Origin: Planctomycetota bacterium
GTDB lineage: Bacteria > Planctomycetota > Planctomycetia > Pirellulales > PALSA-1355
Length of the DNA stretch: 64,000 bases
Direction of reading: 5' to 3'
Assembly (NCBI GenBank): GCA_003389325.1
Contig: QQVE01000055.1
Span: 62,001-126,000, forward strand
The notes beneath the pieces were generated by a model, which worked only from the letters and a program-made list of their open reading frames with translations, did no database searches and was not told the origin of the DNA. Positions 1 to 8,660 of this stretch are shown here, one piece after another; the stretch's first letter is position 1, and every line of letters starts with the position of its first letter. The position numbers were made by a program, and so were the translations under genes.

Positions 1-516
1 CTGTACCGCTCGCTGATGGTCGACATCGAGCTGCGCCAAGCGCCCTTGATCAGCGAAAACATTCGCTGGGCGTCGAATCTTGCCGCCCCCGACATGTTTT
101 GGAATTGGACCGGGGTCATGCCCGAGTTCATCACCAGCGGCACGGGGCTGCTCGGACTGGGGCCCTATCTGAACATCCTACCGCTGTTCACCGTGGGACT
201 GTTCATCACGCAACAACGCATGTTCATGCCGCCCGCGGCCGACGAGCAGTCTCGCATGCAGCAGAAGATGATGCAGTACATGATGATTTTCATGGGCGTG
301 TTGTTCTTTAAAGTGGCCAGCGGTTTGTGCGTGTACTTCATTGCCTCGAGCCTTTGGGGCATCTGCGAACGAAAGCTCCTGCCCAAGGCCAAGGCACAAG
401 CCGGCGGCGAGAAGGCAGGCGGCAGCTCGGGCGCCTCGGTGCCTGTTGCCACACCGTCATCGGGCGGAAACGGCGCACCGGCTGGAAAGCGAAAACGGCA
501 GAAGGGACGCAAGTAG
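1..516 (+). CDS. yidC: Membrane protein insertase YidC, C-terminal part (5' end outside window)
   Basis: The frame is open from base 1 and codes for the last 171 residues of a YidC/Oxa1 insertase, which helps inner-membrane proteins fold and insert, alone or with SecYEG. The window opens on the conserved [17 protein letters not shown] segment. It is followed by the hydrophobic stretch around [16 protein letters not shown], the Met-rich [18 protein letters not shown] helix and the ICERKLLPK membrane exit. The tail is Gly/Ser-rich and ends in a basic cluster (KRKRQKGRK), usual for a ribosome-contacting C-terminus. mnmE follows 70 bases later, matching the yidC-mnmE order common near bacterial replication origins. 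The N-terminal periplasmic domain lies outside the window. Confidence 0.95.
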   Translation: MYRSLMVDIELRQAPLISENIRWASNLAAPDMFWNWTGVMPEFITSGTGLLGLGPYLNILPLFTVGLFITQQRMFMPPAADEQSRMQQKMMQYMMIFMGVLFFKVASGLCVYFIASSLWGICERKLLPKAKAQAGGEKAGGSSGASVPVATPSSGGNGAPAGKRKRQKGRK

Positions 517-586
517 CAGAAAGCTGCGTGTCCGTTCTCGCGCTAAGACCAGCACGCGGCTCGTTTAATCGCATGGGCTATCGGCC

Positions 587-1942
587 GTGTATCACACCGA
601 CGACACGATTGCTGCCATTGCCTCCGCACCGGAAGGTTCCGCACGCGGCATCATTCGCATCAGTGGGCCCGCCGTGCCGGCGATTCTATCAGCCTGTTTT
701 CAACCTGCCGGCGGTGAGCAGCTCATCTGCACGGACCGGGCTTCAGCTCGCCGCGGAACGGTCTCGCTGCAGCGTCCACGCGCCCGACGTCTCGACGCCG
801 AAGTCTATCTCTGGCCCGAGGGGCGAAGCTACACGCGGCAAACCTCGGCGGAACTTCACACGATCGGTTCGCCTCCACTACTTTCGGCCGCGTTGCAGGC
901 TGTGTGTGCTGCCGGGGCCCGAGCAGCCGAGCCGGGTGAGTTCACGCTCCGCGCCTTCCTGGCCGGAAGGCTGGACCTGACGCAGGCCGAGGGCGTGCTG
1001 GGTGTCATCGATGCGCGCGGCGACGAGCAGTTGCGCCAGTCCCTCGGGCAATTGGCCGGCAACCTGGCCCGGCCGCTGGGGCAGTTGCGCGACTCGCTAT
1101 TGGACCTGCTCGCGCATCTGGAGGCTGGCCTCGACTTTGTCGAGGAGGACATCGAGTTCGTCACGCGACAGCAGCTCGACGAGCAGATTCAGGACGCCCT
1201 CACGCAGGTCGAGCGGATCGCCGATCAACTGGCGAAGCGGCGCCGCAGCGACGCCGCGCCTCGTGTCGTGCTGGTGGGCTCGCCCAACGTCGGCAAGAGC
1301 AGCCTGTTCAACGCTTTGGCTAACCGCTGTGCCGCGCTTGTCTCCGATCGGCCGGGCACGACGCGCGACTACCTCACTGCGCGGCTCGATCTGGGCGGTC
1401 AGCAGTGCGAATTGATTGACACGGCCGGCCACGAGAGTGCACACGCGGCGATTGCGTCAGCCGCGCGAGACTTCGCTGCCTCCCAAGCGGCGTCCGGCGA
1501 CTTGGTCTGCTTGTGTTTGGATGCGACGCGTCCGACGGTCGACTGGGAACGCGAGCAACTGGCCACCGTGCCGGCCGTGCCGCGCCTGATCGTTTGGACC
1601 AAGTGCGATCGCGGTCGCCCCATGGAGCTGCCTACGGCCGTTGCCACCAGCGCGCACACAGGGCAAGGGCTCGACGAGCTTCGCGGTGTTCTGTCGCAAG
1701 TGTTGGCCCACACCCGCGGCGAGTCGGCTGCTAGCCTTACGGCCGAGCGATGCGGCGCGAGTCTCCAGGCCGCCGGCGAGTCTCTCCGGCGAGCAGGCGC
1801 GCTCATTGGCGCGCTCGAGGGCGAAGAACTGATCGCGTCCGAACTCCGGCTGGCACTGGGTCAGTTAGGCCAGGTCGTTGGGGCGGTCTACACCGACGAT
1901 ATTCTCGATCGCGTGTTCAGCCGCTTTTGCATCGGCAAATAG
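587..1942 (+). CDS. mnmE: tRNA modification GTPase MnmE
   Basis: MnmE works with MnmG to install the carboxymethylaminomethyl or related group on U34 of certain tRNAs. The 451 residues contain an N-terminal tetrahydrofolate-binding domain (start TIAAIASAPEGSARGIIRISG), a helical domain and an inserted Ras-like G domain: P-loop GSPNVGKSS, GTTRDYL switch, DTAGHES and a TKCD in place of the usual NKxD. The protein ends FCIGK, the invariant MnmE C-terminus whose Cys is functionally important. The start is GTG at 587, because the family's conserved N-terminus begins there. The length is normal for the family. The gene lies just downstream of yidC, probably in one transcription unit. Confidence 0.95.
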   Translation: MYHTDDTIAAIASAPEGSARGIIRISGPAVPAILSACFQPAGGEQLICTDRASARRGTVSLQRPRARRLDAEVYLWPEGRSYTRQTSAELHTIGSPPLLSAALQAVCAAGARAAEPGEFTLRAFLAGRLDLTQAEGVLGVIDARGDEQLRQSLGQLAGNLARPLGQLRDSLLDLLAHLEAGLDFVEEDIEFVTRQQLDEQIQDALTQVERIADQLAKRRRSDAAPRVVLVGSPNVGKSSLFNALANRCAALVSDRPGTTRDYLTARLDLGGQQCELIDTAGHESAHAAIASAARDFAASQAASGDLVCLCLDATRPTVDWEREQLATVPAVPRLIVWTKCDRGRPMELPTAVATSAHTGQGLDELRGVLSQVLAHTRGESAASLTAERCGASLQAAGESLRRAGALIGALEGEELIASELRLALGQLGQVVGAVYTDDILDRVFSRFCIGK

Positions 1943-2193
1943 CGGCTCGACGGCCGGGCAATACCCTGGATGGCGCTTCTGCCATCAGAATCTTGTTCCA
2001 AACGTCAAGATCCGGCGACCGGTGACGAATGCCCCCTTGAATGGACCGGTTGAGAAGCAGGCAATCGAACTGGCCCTGAGTCCGGTGTTGGAGTAGTATC
2101 TCCCCCGCGTCCCCCCTCCTGGTTGCCGACGCCCCGGTATCGAGCCACCGTCCCCGGTCACAGCATTCCCCTACACACGAGTGAGGTATCCCC

Positions 2194-4581
2194 ATGCGAG
2201 CCCCGGCATTGGCATTGTTAGTGGTGGCGACGCTTGGTGCTCCCCGAGCGCTGGCCGAGTCGAAATCGGTCGCCATCGGCACGAAGGTCGACAATTTCAC
2301 GCTCCGCGATTATCACGGCCAGCCCTATTCGCTCGACGAAGTGGGCCAGGGTAAGGTCGTGGTGCTGGCCTTTCTGGGCACCGAATGCCCACTGGCCAAG
2401 CTGTACGCCTCGCGGCTGAATGCTCTGGCCGACAAGTATGAAGGCAAGGACGTCGTGTTTCTGGGACTCGACGCCAACCGGCAGGACTCCGTGACCGAGA
2501 TCGCGGCATTCGCCCGGGTGCACGAGATCGATTTCCCGATTCTCAAAGACCTGAACCAGGTCGTGGCCGACGCCGCCGGCGCCACACGAACGCCTGAGGC
2601 CGTGGTGTTGGATCGCGAAGGCCGGATCCGCTATCGCGGCCGCATCGACGATCAATACGGCTTCAACGCGCAAAACGCCAACTACCAAAAGCCGGAGCCG
2701 GAAAAGAACGACCTGGCCGAAGCGATCGACGCCGTGCTCGCAAACAAGTCGGTCGAACTGGCAGAGACCCGCGCTCCTGGATGTTTGATCGGCCGCAACC
2801 TGCAGCCGGTGGCCGACAGCGAGGTGACCTACTCAAACCAGATCGCGCGAATCATGAACGCCAATTGCGTGTTCTGTCACCGCGAAGGCCAGATCGCCCC
2901 GTTCACGCTGACCAACTACGAGGAGGTGGCCGGTTGGGCCTCGATGATCAACGAGGTCGTCCAGTTGCAGCGGATGCCGCCCTGGCATGCCAACCAGGAG
3001 TATGGCCATTTCAAGAACGACGCCCGGCTCAGCGACAGCGACAAGGAACTGATCGCCAAGTGGGTCGACGCCGGCGCGCCCGAAGGCGATCCGGCCGACT
3101 TGCCGGAGCCGCCCCAGTTCGCCGAAGGCTGGATGATTCCCGAGCCCGAGGAAGTCGTCTACATGCGCGACGAGGCATTCGACGTGCCGGCCACGGGCGT
3201 CGTCGACTACCAGCATTTCGTGGTCGATCCGGGCTGGAAGGAAGACCGCTGGATCGCGGCCATCGAACCGCGTCCGGGCAATCCCGCGATCGTGCATCAC
3301 ATCCTGCTCTTCGTGCTGCCGCCCAGCGGCAACATGATGGGGGGACTGGGCAGCGGCAACGACTTTCTAGGGGCCTATGCCCCGGGACTGCGTCCCGAAC
3401 CACTCAAGCCAGGCCTGGCCCGCTTCGTGCCGGCCGGCTCGAAACTCATTTTCCAGATGCACTACACGCCTAACGGGTCAGAACAGAAAGACCGCAGCTA
3501 CTGCGGGTTTGTGTTCGCGGATCCCGAGACCGTCAAACAGGAAGTGCGGGTTAGCAGCGCCGTGAATGCTGTCTTCCAGATCCCGCCGGGGGATTCCAGC
3601 TTCCCCGTCAATGCCCGGTACATCTTCCACGAAGATACACACTTGCTGACCATGATGCCGCACATGCACCTGCGCGGCAAAGCGTTCCGCTACGAGGCCG
3701 TCTATCCCGATGGCAGCAAGGAAGTTCTGCTCGACGTGCCGAACTACGACTTCTGCTGGCAGACACACTACCGGCTGGCCGAGCCCAAGTTTCTGCCGCG
3801 CGGTACGCGGATGGACTGCTACGCGGTGTTCGATAACTCGGAAGACAACCTCAACAATCCCGACCCGACCAAAACGATCGGTTTTGGCGATCAGACGTGG
3901 GACGAGATGATGATCGGCTTCTTCGAGGCCACGCCGGCACACGAGGATCGCCAGGACCCGAACTACGAGGCGAAACAACTTTCGCGCCTTGAGCAGTTCG
4001 CGGTCATCATGAACGCCACGAAGGGCGAGCCAGACGACAACGTCAAGGTCGGTGCATACATGGCGCTGAAAGATCCGGAGATCTTCGGACAGTTCGGCTA
4101 CATTTTGCGGACGATGGTTCCCATGGTCGACCGCGTATGCGTCACCACCGTAAAGGATGGCACGGTCGTCGAGCTACTCGGACCCAGCTCCGACGATGAC
4201 GACGACGAGGGTGAACAAGCGGTCGCTGAAGAGATCGTCGAAACCCGTCAGAAAGCGGCCGGCGGCAAACCGCTTCCCAAGCCGATCGGCGCGCCGCTTC
4301 AAGCGGTCGAAGCCGAGGGCGAAAGCCTGGCCGAATACGTTTCCGCGGCCGAACCGATCGTAAACAGCGATCTGCGTGAGGCCTCCGGCAAGCTGATGGC
4401 CGAGATGCGCAACCGCGGCCTGAAGTCGAGCATGCACATTCCGGCCGAAGTGCAGGGCCAAAAGGTCACGATCAACTTCTGGAGCCGGGATCCCAGTGCC
4501 TTCCCGGAGATGGCTCAGGCGTTTCTGACCGGGCTGGCTCAGGTCATGACCGCACCTGCTGACGCGCAGGCTGCCAAGTAG
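2194..4581 (+). CDS. Exported redoxin / cytochrome c-like / copper type II monooxygenase fusion protein
   Basis: 795 residues with a signal peptide (MRAPALALLVVATLGAPRALA). Residues 25-190 form an AhpC/TSA-type redoxin fold with a single peroxiredoxin-position Cys (GTECPLAKLY, Cys65). Residues 215-300 form a small cytochrome-c-like segment with heme-attachment motif CVFCH (225-229) and a plausible Met ligand in RMPPWH. Residues 330-580 resemble copper type II ascorbate-dependent monooxygenases (PHM/DBH fold): a VHHI pair (368-369), MHYT (423), PHMH (490/492) and DEMM (572-573), which together supply the expected CuH and CuM ligands. An acidic linker (SSDDDDDEGE) leads to a Lys/Glu-rich tail. 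The substrate is unknown. The start has a GAGG-type RBS. A strong hairpin terminator follows at 4621. Confidence 0.8.
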   Translation: MRAPALALLVVATLGAPRALAESKSVAIGTKVDNFTLRDYHGQPYSLDEVGQGKVVVLAFLGTECPLAKLYASRLNALADKYEGKDVVFLGLDANRQDSVTEIAAFARVHEIDFPILKDLNQVVADAAGATRTPEAVVLDREGRIRYRGRIDDQYGFNAQNANYQKPEPEKNDLAEAIDAVLANKSVELAETRAPGCLIGRNLQPVADSEVTYSNQIARIMNANCVFCHREGQIAPFTLTNYEEVAGWASMINEVVQLQRMPPWHANQEYGHFKNDARLSDSDKELIAKWVDAGAPEGDPADLPEPPQFAEGWMIPEPEEVVYMRDEAFDVPATGVVDYQHFVVDPGWKEDRWIAAIEPRPGNPAIVHHILLFVLPPSGNMMGGLGSGNDFLGAYAPGLRPEPLKPGLARFVPAGSKLIFQMHYTPNGSEQKDRSYCGFVFADPETVKQEVRVSSAVNAVFQIPPGDSSFPVNARYIFHEDTHLLTMMPHMHLRGKAFRYEAVYPDGSKEVLLDVPNYDFCWQTHYRLAEPKFLPRGTRMDCYAVFDNSEDNLNNPDPTKTIGFGDQTWDEMMIGFFEATPAHEDRQDPNYEAKQLSRLEQFAVIMNATKGEPDDNVKVGAYMALKDPEIFGQFGYILRTMVPMVDRVCVTTVKDGTVVELLGPSSDDDDDEGEQAVAEEIVETRQKAAGGKPLPKPIGAPLQAVEAEGESLAEYVSAAEPIVNSDLREASGKLMAEMRNRGLKSSMHIPAEVQGQKVTINFWSRDPSAFPEMAQAFLTGLAQVMTAPADAQAAK

Positions 4582-4620
4582 CTGCTCGCGCTCTAGTCGA
4601 TACTCTCTGTGTGTTCTCAG

Positions 4621-4662
4621 CGGGGGCCGGGGTCATAAAGACTTCCGGCCCCCGACTTGTTT
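4621..4662 (+). terminator. Rho-independent-like terminator after the copper monooxygenase gene
   Basis: A perfect 10-bp GC stem (4621-4630 with 4645-4654) and a 14-base loop are followed by the T-rich run ACTTGTTT. It lies 40 bases after the stop codon. Confidence 0.65.
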
Positions 4663-4676
4663 GCCGAGCGCCCCGA

Positions 4677-4683
4677 TAGAATT
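4677..4683 (+). promoter_or_regulatory. TAGAATT box (candidate -10 element)
   Basis: TAGAATT lies 60 bases before the YhhN-like gene. A second TAGAAT occurs at 4700-4705. The box just follows the upstream terminator, as expected for a new promoter. No clear -35 hexamer is visible. It belongs to a set of similarly oriented boxes in this window. Confidence 0.4.
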
Positions 4684-4743
4684 CGCAATGCGTCCGGAAT
4701 AGAATCACGGCTCGCAACACGTTCGTCGACGGGCAGGCACTCC

Positions 4744-5520
4744 ATGAATCCCTCGCGCTATTCGGTGACCTCCATTGCACTGAGTCTGCTGTGGGTCGGC
4801 TGGCTGGCGTTTCTTGTGGCGAGCTTTGTTGCGGGTCGCACACGCGAGTCGTGGTGGGATGATGCGAAGCTCGACTTGCGGATGATTTCGTGCCTGCTGT
4901 TGGCCGTCGCGGCGTGGTGGGCATGGGCCGCGACCCGCGGCACGCACGTGGGTAGAGCCATGCTATGGCTGGCTATCGGCATGACGCTGGGGTTCTACGG
5001 CGACTCGCACCTGGCCACGCGTTTCTGGTGGCCGCCGTTTGAGGAGAAGATGATCGGCGGCATCCTTTTCTATGGACTCGGCCATCTGGCTTACGTGGCC
5101 GCCTTCTGGATTACCGGCCGGCAGGAGCGGATGCCCGGCGGCTTGCGGTGGTATGGGCCGATCCTGGCCTGGCAACTCGTGGCGCTCGTGGCCTGGGCCG
5201 CCGTTGCTTTGACGTCCGAAGAACAAATCGGCCTGCGCATTCCCACGTTCGTCTACACCTTGCTGGTGGCTGCCACGCCGGGCTTTGCCACGGCACTGTG
5301 CGTCGGGCGTCGGGCGTTTTCCTGGGTGGCCTTCGGCGGCGCCCTGTTTCTGGCCAGCGACGTGTTGCTGGCCTGGCGTATGTTTCACGGAGCGTTCGGC
5401 GGCATCGACGAGCTGATCTGGCTCTGCTATGGCGGCGGCGAGATGTGCATCGTCTACGGCTTCATCTTGGCCGTGGCTCCGCAGATTGCCGAGAACCGTG
5501 CGGCGCCGGCGATGTACTGA
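4744..5520 (+). CDS. YhhN-like (lysoplasmalogenase family) polytopic membrane protein
   Basis: 258 residues, almost entirely hydrophobic, with about seven or eight predicted membrane helices. Two features resemble the YhhN family: a GDSHLA segment after a helix (LAIGMTLGFYGD), followed by GLGHLAYVAAF, and a second LFLASDVLLAWRMF segment. Family members hydrolyse the vinyl-ether bond of lysoplasmalogens in animals; the bacterial role is poorly known. I chose ATG 4744 over an upstream in-frame start because the upstream residues are polar and unlike a membrane protein N-terminus. The family call rests on motif resemblance only. Confidence 0.6.
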   Translation: MNPSRYSVTSIALSLLWVGWLAFLVASFVAGRTRESWWDDAKLDLRMISCLLLAVAAWWAWAATRGTHVGRAMLWLAIGMTLGFYGDSHLATRFWWPPFEEKMIGGILFYGLGHLAYVAAFWITGRQERMPGGLRWYGPILAWQLVALVAWAAVALTSEEQIGLRIPTFVYTLLVAATPGFATALCVGRRAFSWVAFGGALFLASDVLLAWRMFHGAFGGIDELIWLCYGGGEMCIVYGFILAVAPQIAENRAAPAMY

Positions 5521-5571
5521 TGTCAGGCAGCAGTTGGCCGGCTCCCGATCCTGGCAAGGAAGACCAAGCTC

Positions 5572-5958
5572 ATGCTGACCAACGCAAATCTCATTGCCTT
5601 TATCGCCGTTACGGACGCTGCGACCACTCGGTCGTTCTATCGCGATCTGCTCGGACTGTCCTTAGTGAGCGACGAACCCCACGCGCTGGTCTTCGATGCG
5701 GCGGGCACGATGCTGCGGGCGGCCATCGTCGGTCAGTTGGCACCGGCACCGCACACTGTTCTCGGCTGGGAAGTGCCGGATATTGCCGCCATCGCCGGGA
5801 AGCTGACTGCTGCGGGGATCGCTCCGGTGCCGTTCGCGGGGCTCGAGCAGGACGCCCATGGAATATGGTCCGCGCCTGGCGGGGCCAAGGTCCTGTGGTT
5901 TAACGATCCTGACGGCAACGTCCTGAGCGTGACACAGTTCACGCGGCAGTCTGGCTGA
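5572..5958 (+). CDS. VOC family (glyoxalase/bleomycin-resistance-like) protein
   Basis: A 128-residue single-module VOC protein. It has the usual N-terminal pattern, in which a strand is followed by TTRSFYRDLLGL, and the typical C-terminal WFNDPDGNVLSVTQF, whose D-P-x-G-N is the family hallmark. The fold is a paired beta-alpha-beta-beta-beta unit that normally dimerises around a divalent metal. Members are lyases, dioxygenases or binding proteins, so no substrate can be assigned. It begins 51 bases after the YhhN-like gene. Confidence 0.8.
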   Translation: MLTNANLIAFIAVTDAATTRSFYRDLLGLSLVSDEPHALVFDAAGTMLRAAIVGQLAPAPHTVLGWEVPDIAAIAGKLTAAGIAPVPFAGLEQDAHGIWSAPGGAKVLWFNDPDGNVLSVTQFTRQSG

Positions 5959-6067
5959 TCGCCGCCGGTGGGCCCTGTTCTCCTCCTTGCAAACGGTCCC
6001 TTCGCGGCCCAAACTTAGTGCGTGGCCGATGTGTCCATTTCCTGCGCATCCAGCACGAACGCATCCG

Positions 6068-7474
6068 ATGAGAAGACGTGCGATCGCCACCGCGTGCCTG
6101 CTTTTGTTGGGCTCGAAGTACGCCGCCGCCCAAGCCGCCGAGACGACGCTCACCGCCGGCGTGGCCACGCTCGACATCACGCCCGAGCCGGGCCAACGCC
6201 TGTGGGGCTACAGCAATCGCAAGCACCCGGCCACCGGCACGCTCGACCCGTTGATGGCCAAGGCGCTCGTACTCCGAGCGGGCGATGAAACGGCCGCCAT
6301 CGTCACCCTCGACCTGGGACGCACGCCCCAGGATCCGTTGCTGGCCCGAATTCGAGAACAAACGAAGCAGGGCTGCGGCATTGAGAACCTGTTCATCACG
6401 GCCAGCCACACGCATTCGGCTCCCAACATGGAGGCGACGCCCAGCCGCCCCAATCCGTATGCCGAGAAGGTCAGCGAGCAGATTGCCAACCTCGTGTGCC
6501 AGGCGGCCAGTAAGCTCGAGCCCGTGCGCATCGGCGTCTCGCACGGCGAAGCCGACTTTGCGCACAATCGTCGCAAGCTCCTTCCCGACGGACGCGTAGC
6601 CATGCAATGGCGCAACGCTCAGCGCGAGCCGACCGGCCCGGTCGACAAACGATTCGGCGTGATCCGCCTCGACCGCGCCGACGGCACGTCGCTGGCCATC
6701 TTGTGCCACTACGCCTGCCATCCGGTCGTACTGGGCCCCGACAACTACGAGTACAGTGCCGATTTTGTCGGAGCCGCCTGTGCGACCGTGCAGAACACGC
6801 TCGGCGCGCCGTGCCTGTATCTGCAAGGGGCCTGTGGCGACATCAATCCGTATTTGGACAAGACCCCGCTCGACCAGGGCGGGGTGAAGGAAATGCGGGC
6901 CATGGGGCGCGGCTTGGGAGAACTTGTCGCCACCGCGGCCGGCAAGACGACGACCGCCGCACCTGAGCATCCCTCGATTCAATTCGAAGCTCGCACGATC
7001 CCGGTGCGCGTCCGTTGGGACATCGACGACCCGGAAGTACGCGGCGTCCTGAGCAAGATGTACGGAGCCCGGTTCGACGAAGTGATTGCGCCCGAGATCA
7101 AGGACAACATCGTGCGATGCACGTTGACCACACTGCTCATCGACGGCAACCTGGCCCTGGTGGGCATGCCGGGCGAAATCTTCGTGCATTTCCAAACGGC
7201 GTTGAAAAATCGCTCACCGATGCCCAACACCTTCCTGGTGGGCTACACGAACGGGTATCATGCCTACTTCCCCACGCTGCGCGATGCCGCGGCCGGCGGA
7301 TACGGTGGCAAGACCGCTACCTACGTCGAGCCCGGGGCCGGCGAACGCCTCACGGACCAGGGCCTGATTACGCTGTACAAGATGACCGATCAACTGCACG
7401 ACGCGCCGCGGGCGGAGGATTTTCGCCTGTTGGAGTATGACGAAATCCGCGACAAGTCGGCGGTCCCGAATTGA
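6068..7474 (+). CDS. Secreted neutral/alkaline ceramidase-like hydrolase
   Basis: 468 residues with a signal peptide (MRRRAIATACLLLLGSKYAAAQA); I therefore prefer ATG 6068 to the upstream in-frame start at 5987. The N-terminal half matches the neutral/alkaline non-lysosomal ceramidase domain: AGVATLDITPEPG at the mature N-terminus, the metal-binding SHTHSAPN, CHYACHPVVLG and the GACGDINPY motif. It is shorter than true ceramidases (over 600 residues) and lacks the C-terminal immunoglobulin-like domain, as is usual for environmental homologues of unknown substrate. The zinc amidase fold is likely; ceramide as substrate is not established. Confidence 0.8.
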   Translation: MRRRAIATACLLLLGSKYAAAQAAETTLTAGVATLDITPEPGQRLWGYSNRKHPATGTLDPLMAKALVLRAGDETAAIVTLDLGRTPQDPLLARIREQTKQGCGIENLFITASHTHSAPNMEATPSRPNPYAEKVSEQIANLVCQAASKLEPVRIGVSHGEADFAHNRRKLLPDGRVAMQWRNAQREPTGPVDKRFGVIRLDRADGTSLAILCHYACHPVVLGPDNYEYSADFVGAACATVQNTLGAPCLYLQGACGDINPYLDKTPLDQGGVKEMRAMGRGLGELVATAAGKTTTAAPEHPSIQFEARTIPVRVRWDIDDPEVRGVLSKMYGARFDEVIAPEIKDNIVRCTLTTLLIDGNLALVGMPGEIFVHFQTALKNRSPMPNTFLVGYTNGYHAYFPTLRDAAAGGYGGKTATYVEPGAGERLTDQGLITLYKMTDQLHDAPRAEDFRLLEYDEIRDKSAVPN

Positions 7475-7540
7475 CCCTTGCCGCCGGCGAGGACGCGTGT
7501 CCCGCGACTGCGGCGAATTCTCTCAGAGTCCACGCTTGTG

Positions 7541-8641
7541 ATGGATCCCCCCACGCTGGATCACGTGCCCACGCCGGCACTGGTCATCGACTCGAAGACC
7601 GTGTTGCGCAACCTGCAGCGTATGGCCGAGTACGGACTACGGTACGAGTTGGATATGCGCCCCCACACCAAGACGCACAAGTCGCGTCAAATGGCCGAAC
7701 TGCAAATGGAGGGGGGCGCCATCGGGCTTTCGGCCGCCAAGGTGGGCGAAGCCGAAATGATGTCGGAAGTCGCCAGCGACATCTTGTTGGCCTATCCAGC
7801 GATCGATCCGGCTCGCACGGCTCGCCTGGCGAAGCTGGCCTCGCACGTCACGGTGCGAGTGGCGGTCGACTCGACCACCGGGGTCAAGCTGATTGCAGCG
7901 GCCGCTAACCGCGCTAAGGCGACCGTCGGCATCTTGGTCGATCTCGACGTCGGCATGGGCCGCACCGGCGTACAGACCGCCAACCAGGCCCTCAAGCTGG
8001 CCCAAGTCGTCGACGGCACGCCCGGAGTGCGATTCGACGGCCTGTTTTGTTATCCGGGCCACATCCATCTGCCACCCGACGAGCAGGGGCCGCTCCTGGA
8101 CGCGGTCTCGCGCAAGCTGGGACAGACGCTCGACCTGTGGGCCGAACACGGGCTGCAGGCCCGCATCGTTTCCGGCGGCTCCACGCCCACGGCGTTTCAG
8201 TCGCACCTGGTTGGCGAGTACACCGAGATCCGGCCCGGCACCTATATCTACAACGACATCAACACTGTACGCGGCGGATACTGTCAACTGGAGGATTGCG
8301 CGGCATCGATCATCAGCACGGTGATTAGCACCGCCGTGCCGGGCCAGGTCGTGCTCGATGCCGGCACGAAGACCCTCACCAGCGACCGCTGCAGCTACGA
8401 TCCCGAAAGCGGGCACGGTTACATCGTCGAGTATCCCCAGGCGGTCATCGGCAAGTTGACCGAAGAACACGCCCAGGTCGATGTCCGCAAGTGCGACCGG
8501 GTTCCCGAACTGGGACAGCGCGTGACCGTGATCCCCAACCACGTCTGCCCCTGCATCAATTTGCAGGACGTCGTTTGGTGGCACGACGAAGGTGGTCAAC
8601 TGGTCGATTTGCCGATCGACGCCCGCGGCTTGCTCGTGTGA
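7541..8641 (+). CDS. D-threonine aldolase / D-serine dehydratase-like PLP enzyme
   Basis: 366 residues with an alanine-racemase-type TIM barrel that opens TPALVIDSKTVLRNLQRM. The PLP lysine lies in RPHTKTHKS, matching the RPHAKTHK of D-threonine aldolases. A phosphate-binding glycine pattern (VSGGSTPT) follows. The C-terminal IPNHVCPCINL supplies the His and Cys that bind the divalent metal in this family. The enzyme would cleave beta-hydroxy-D-amino acids to glycine plus an aldehyde, or dehydrate them. The start is ATG 7541 (a GTG immediately before it is possible). It lies 66 bases after the ceramidase-like gene, possibly co-transcribed. Confidence 0.85.
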   Translation: MDPPTLDHVPTPALVIDSKTVLRNLQRMAEYGLRYELDMRPHTKTHKSRQMAELQMEGGAIGLSAAKVGEAEMMSEVASDILLAYPAIDPARTARLAKLASHVTVRVAVDSTTGVKLIAAAANRAKATVGILVDLDVGMGRTGVQTANQALKLAQVVDGTPGVRFDGLFCYPGHIHLPPDEQGPLLDAVSRKLGQTLDLWAEHGLQARIVSGGSTPTAFQSHLVGEYTEIRPGTYIYNDINTVRGGYCQLEDCAASIISTVISTAVPGQVVLDAGTKTLTSDRCSYDPESGHGYIVEYPQAVIGKLTEEHAQVDVRKCDRVPELGQRVTVIPNHVCPCINLQDVVWWHDEGGQLVDLPIDARGLLV

Positions 8642-8660
8642 CGCCCGAAACGCAACCCTG

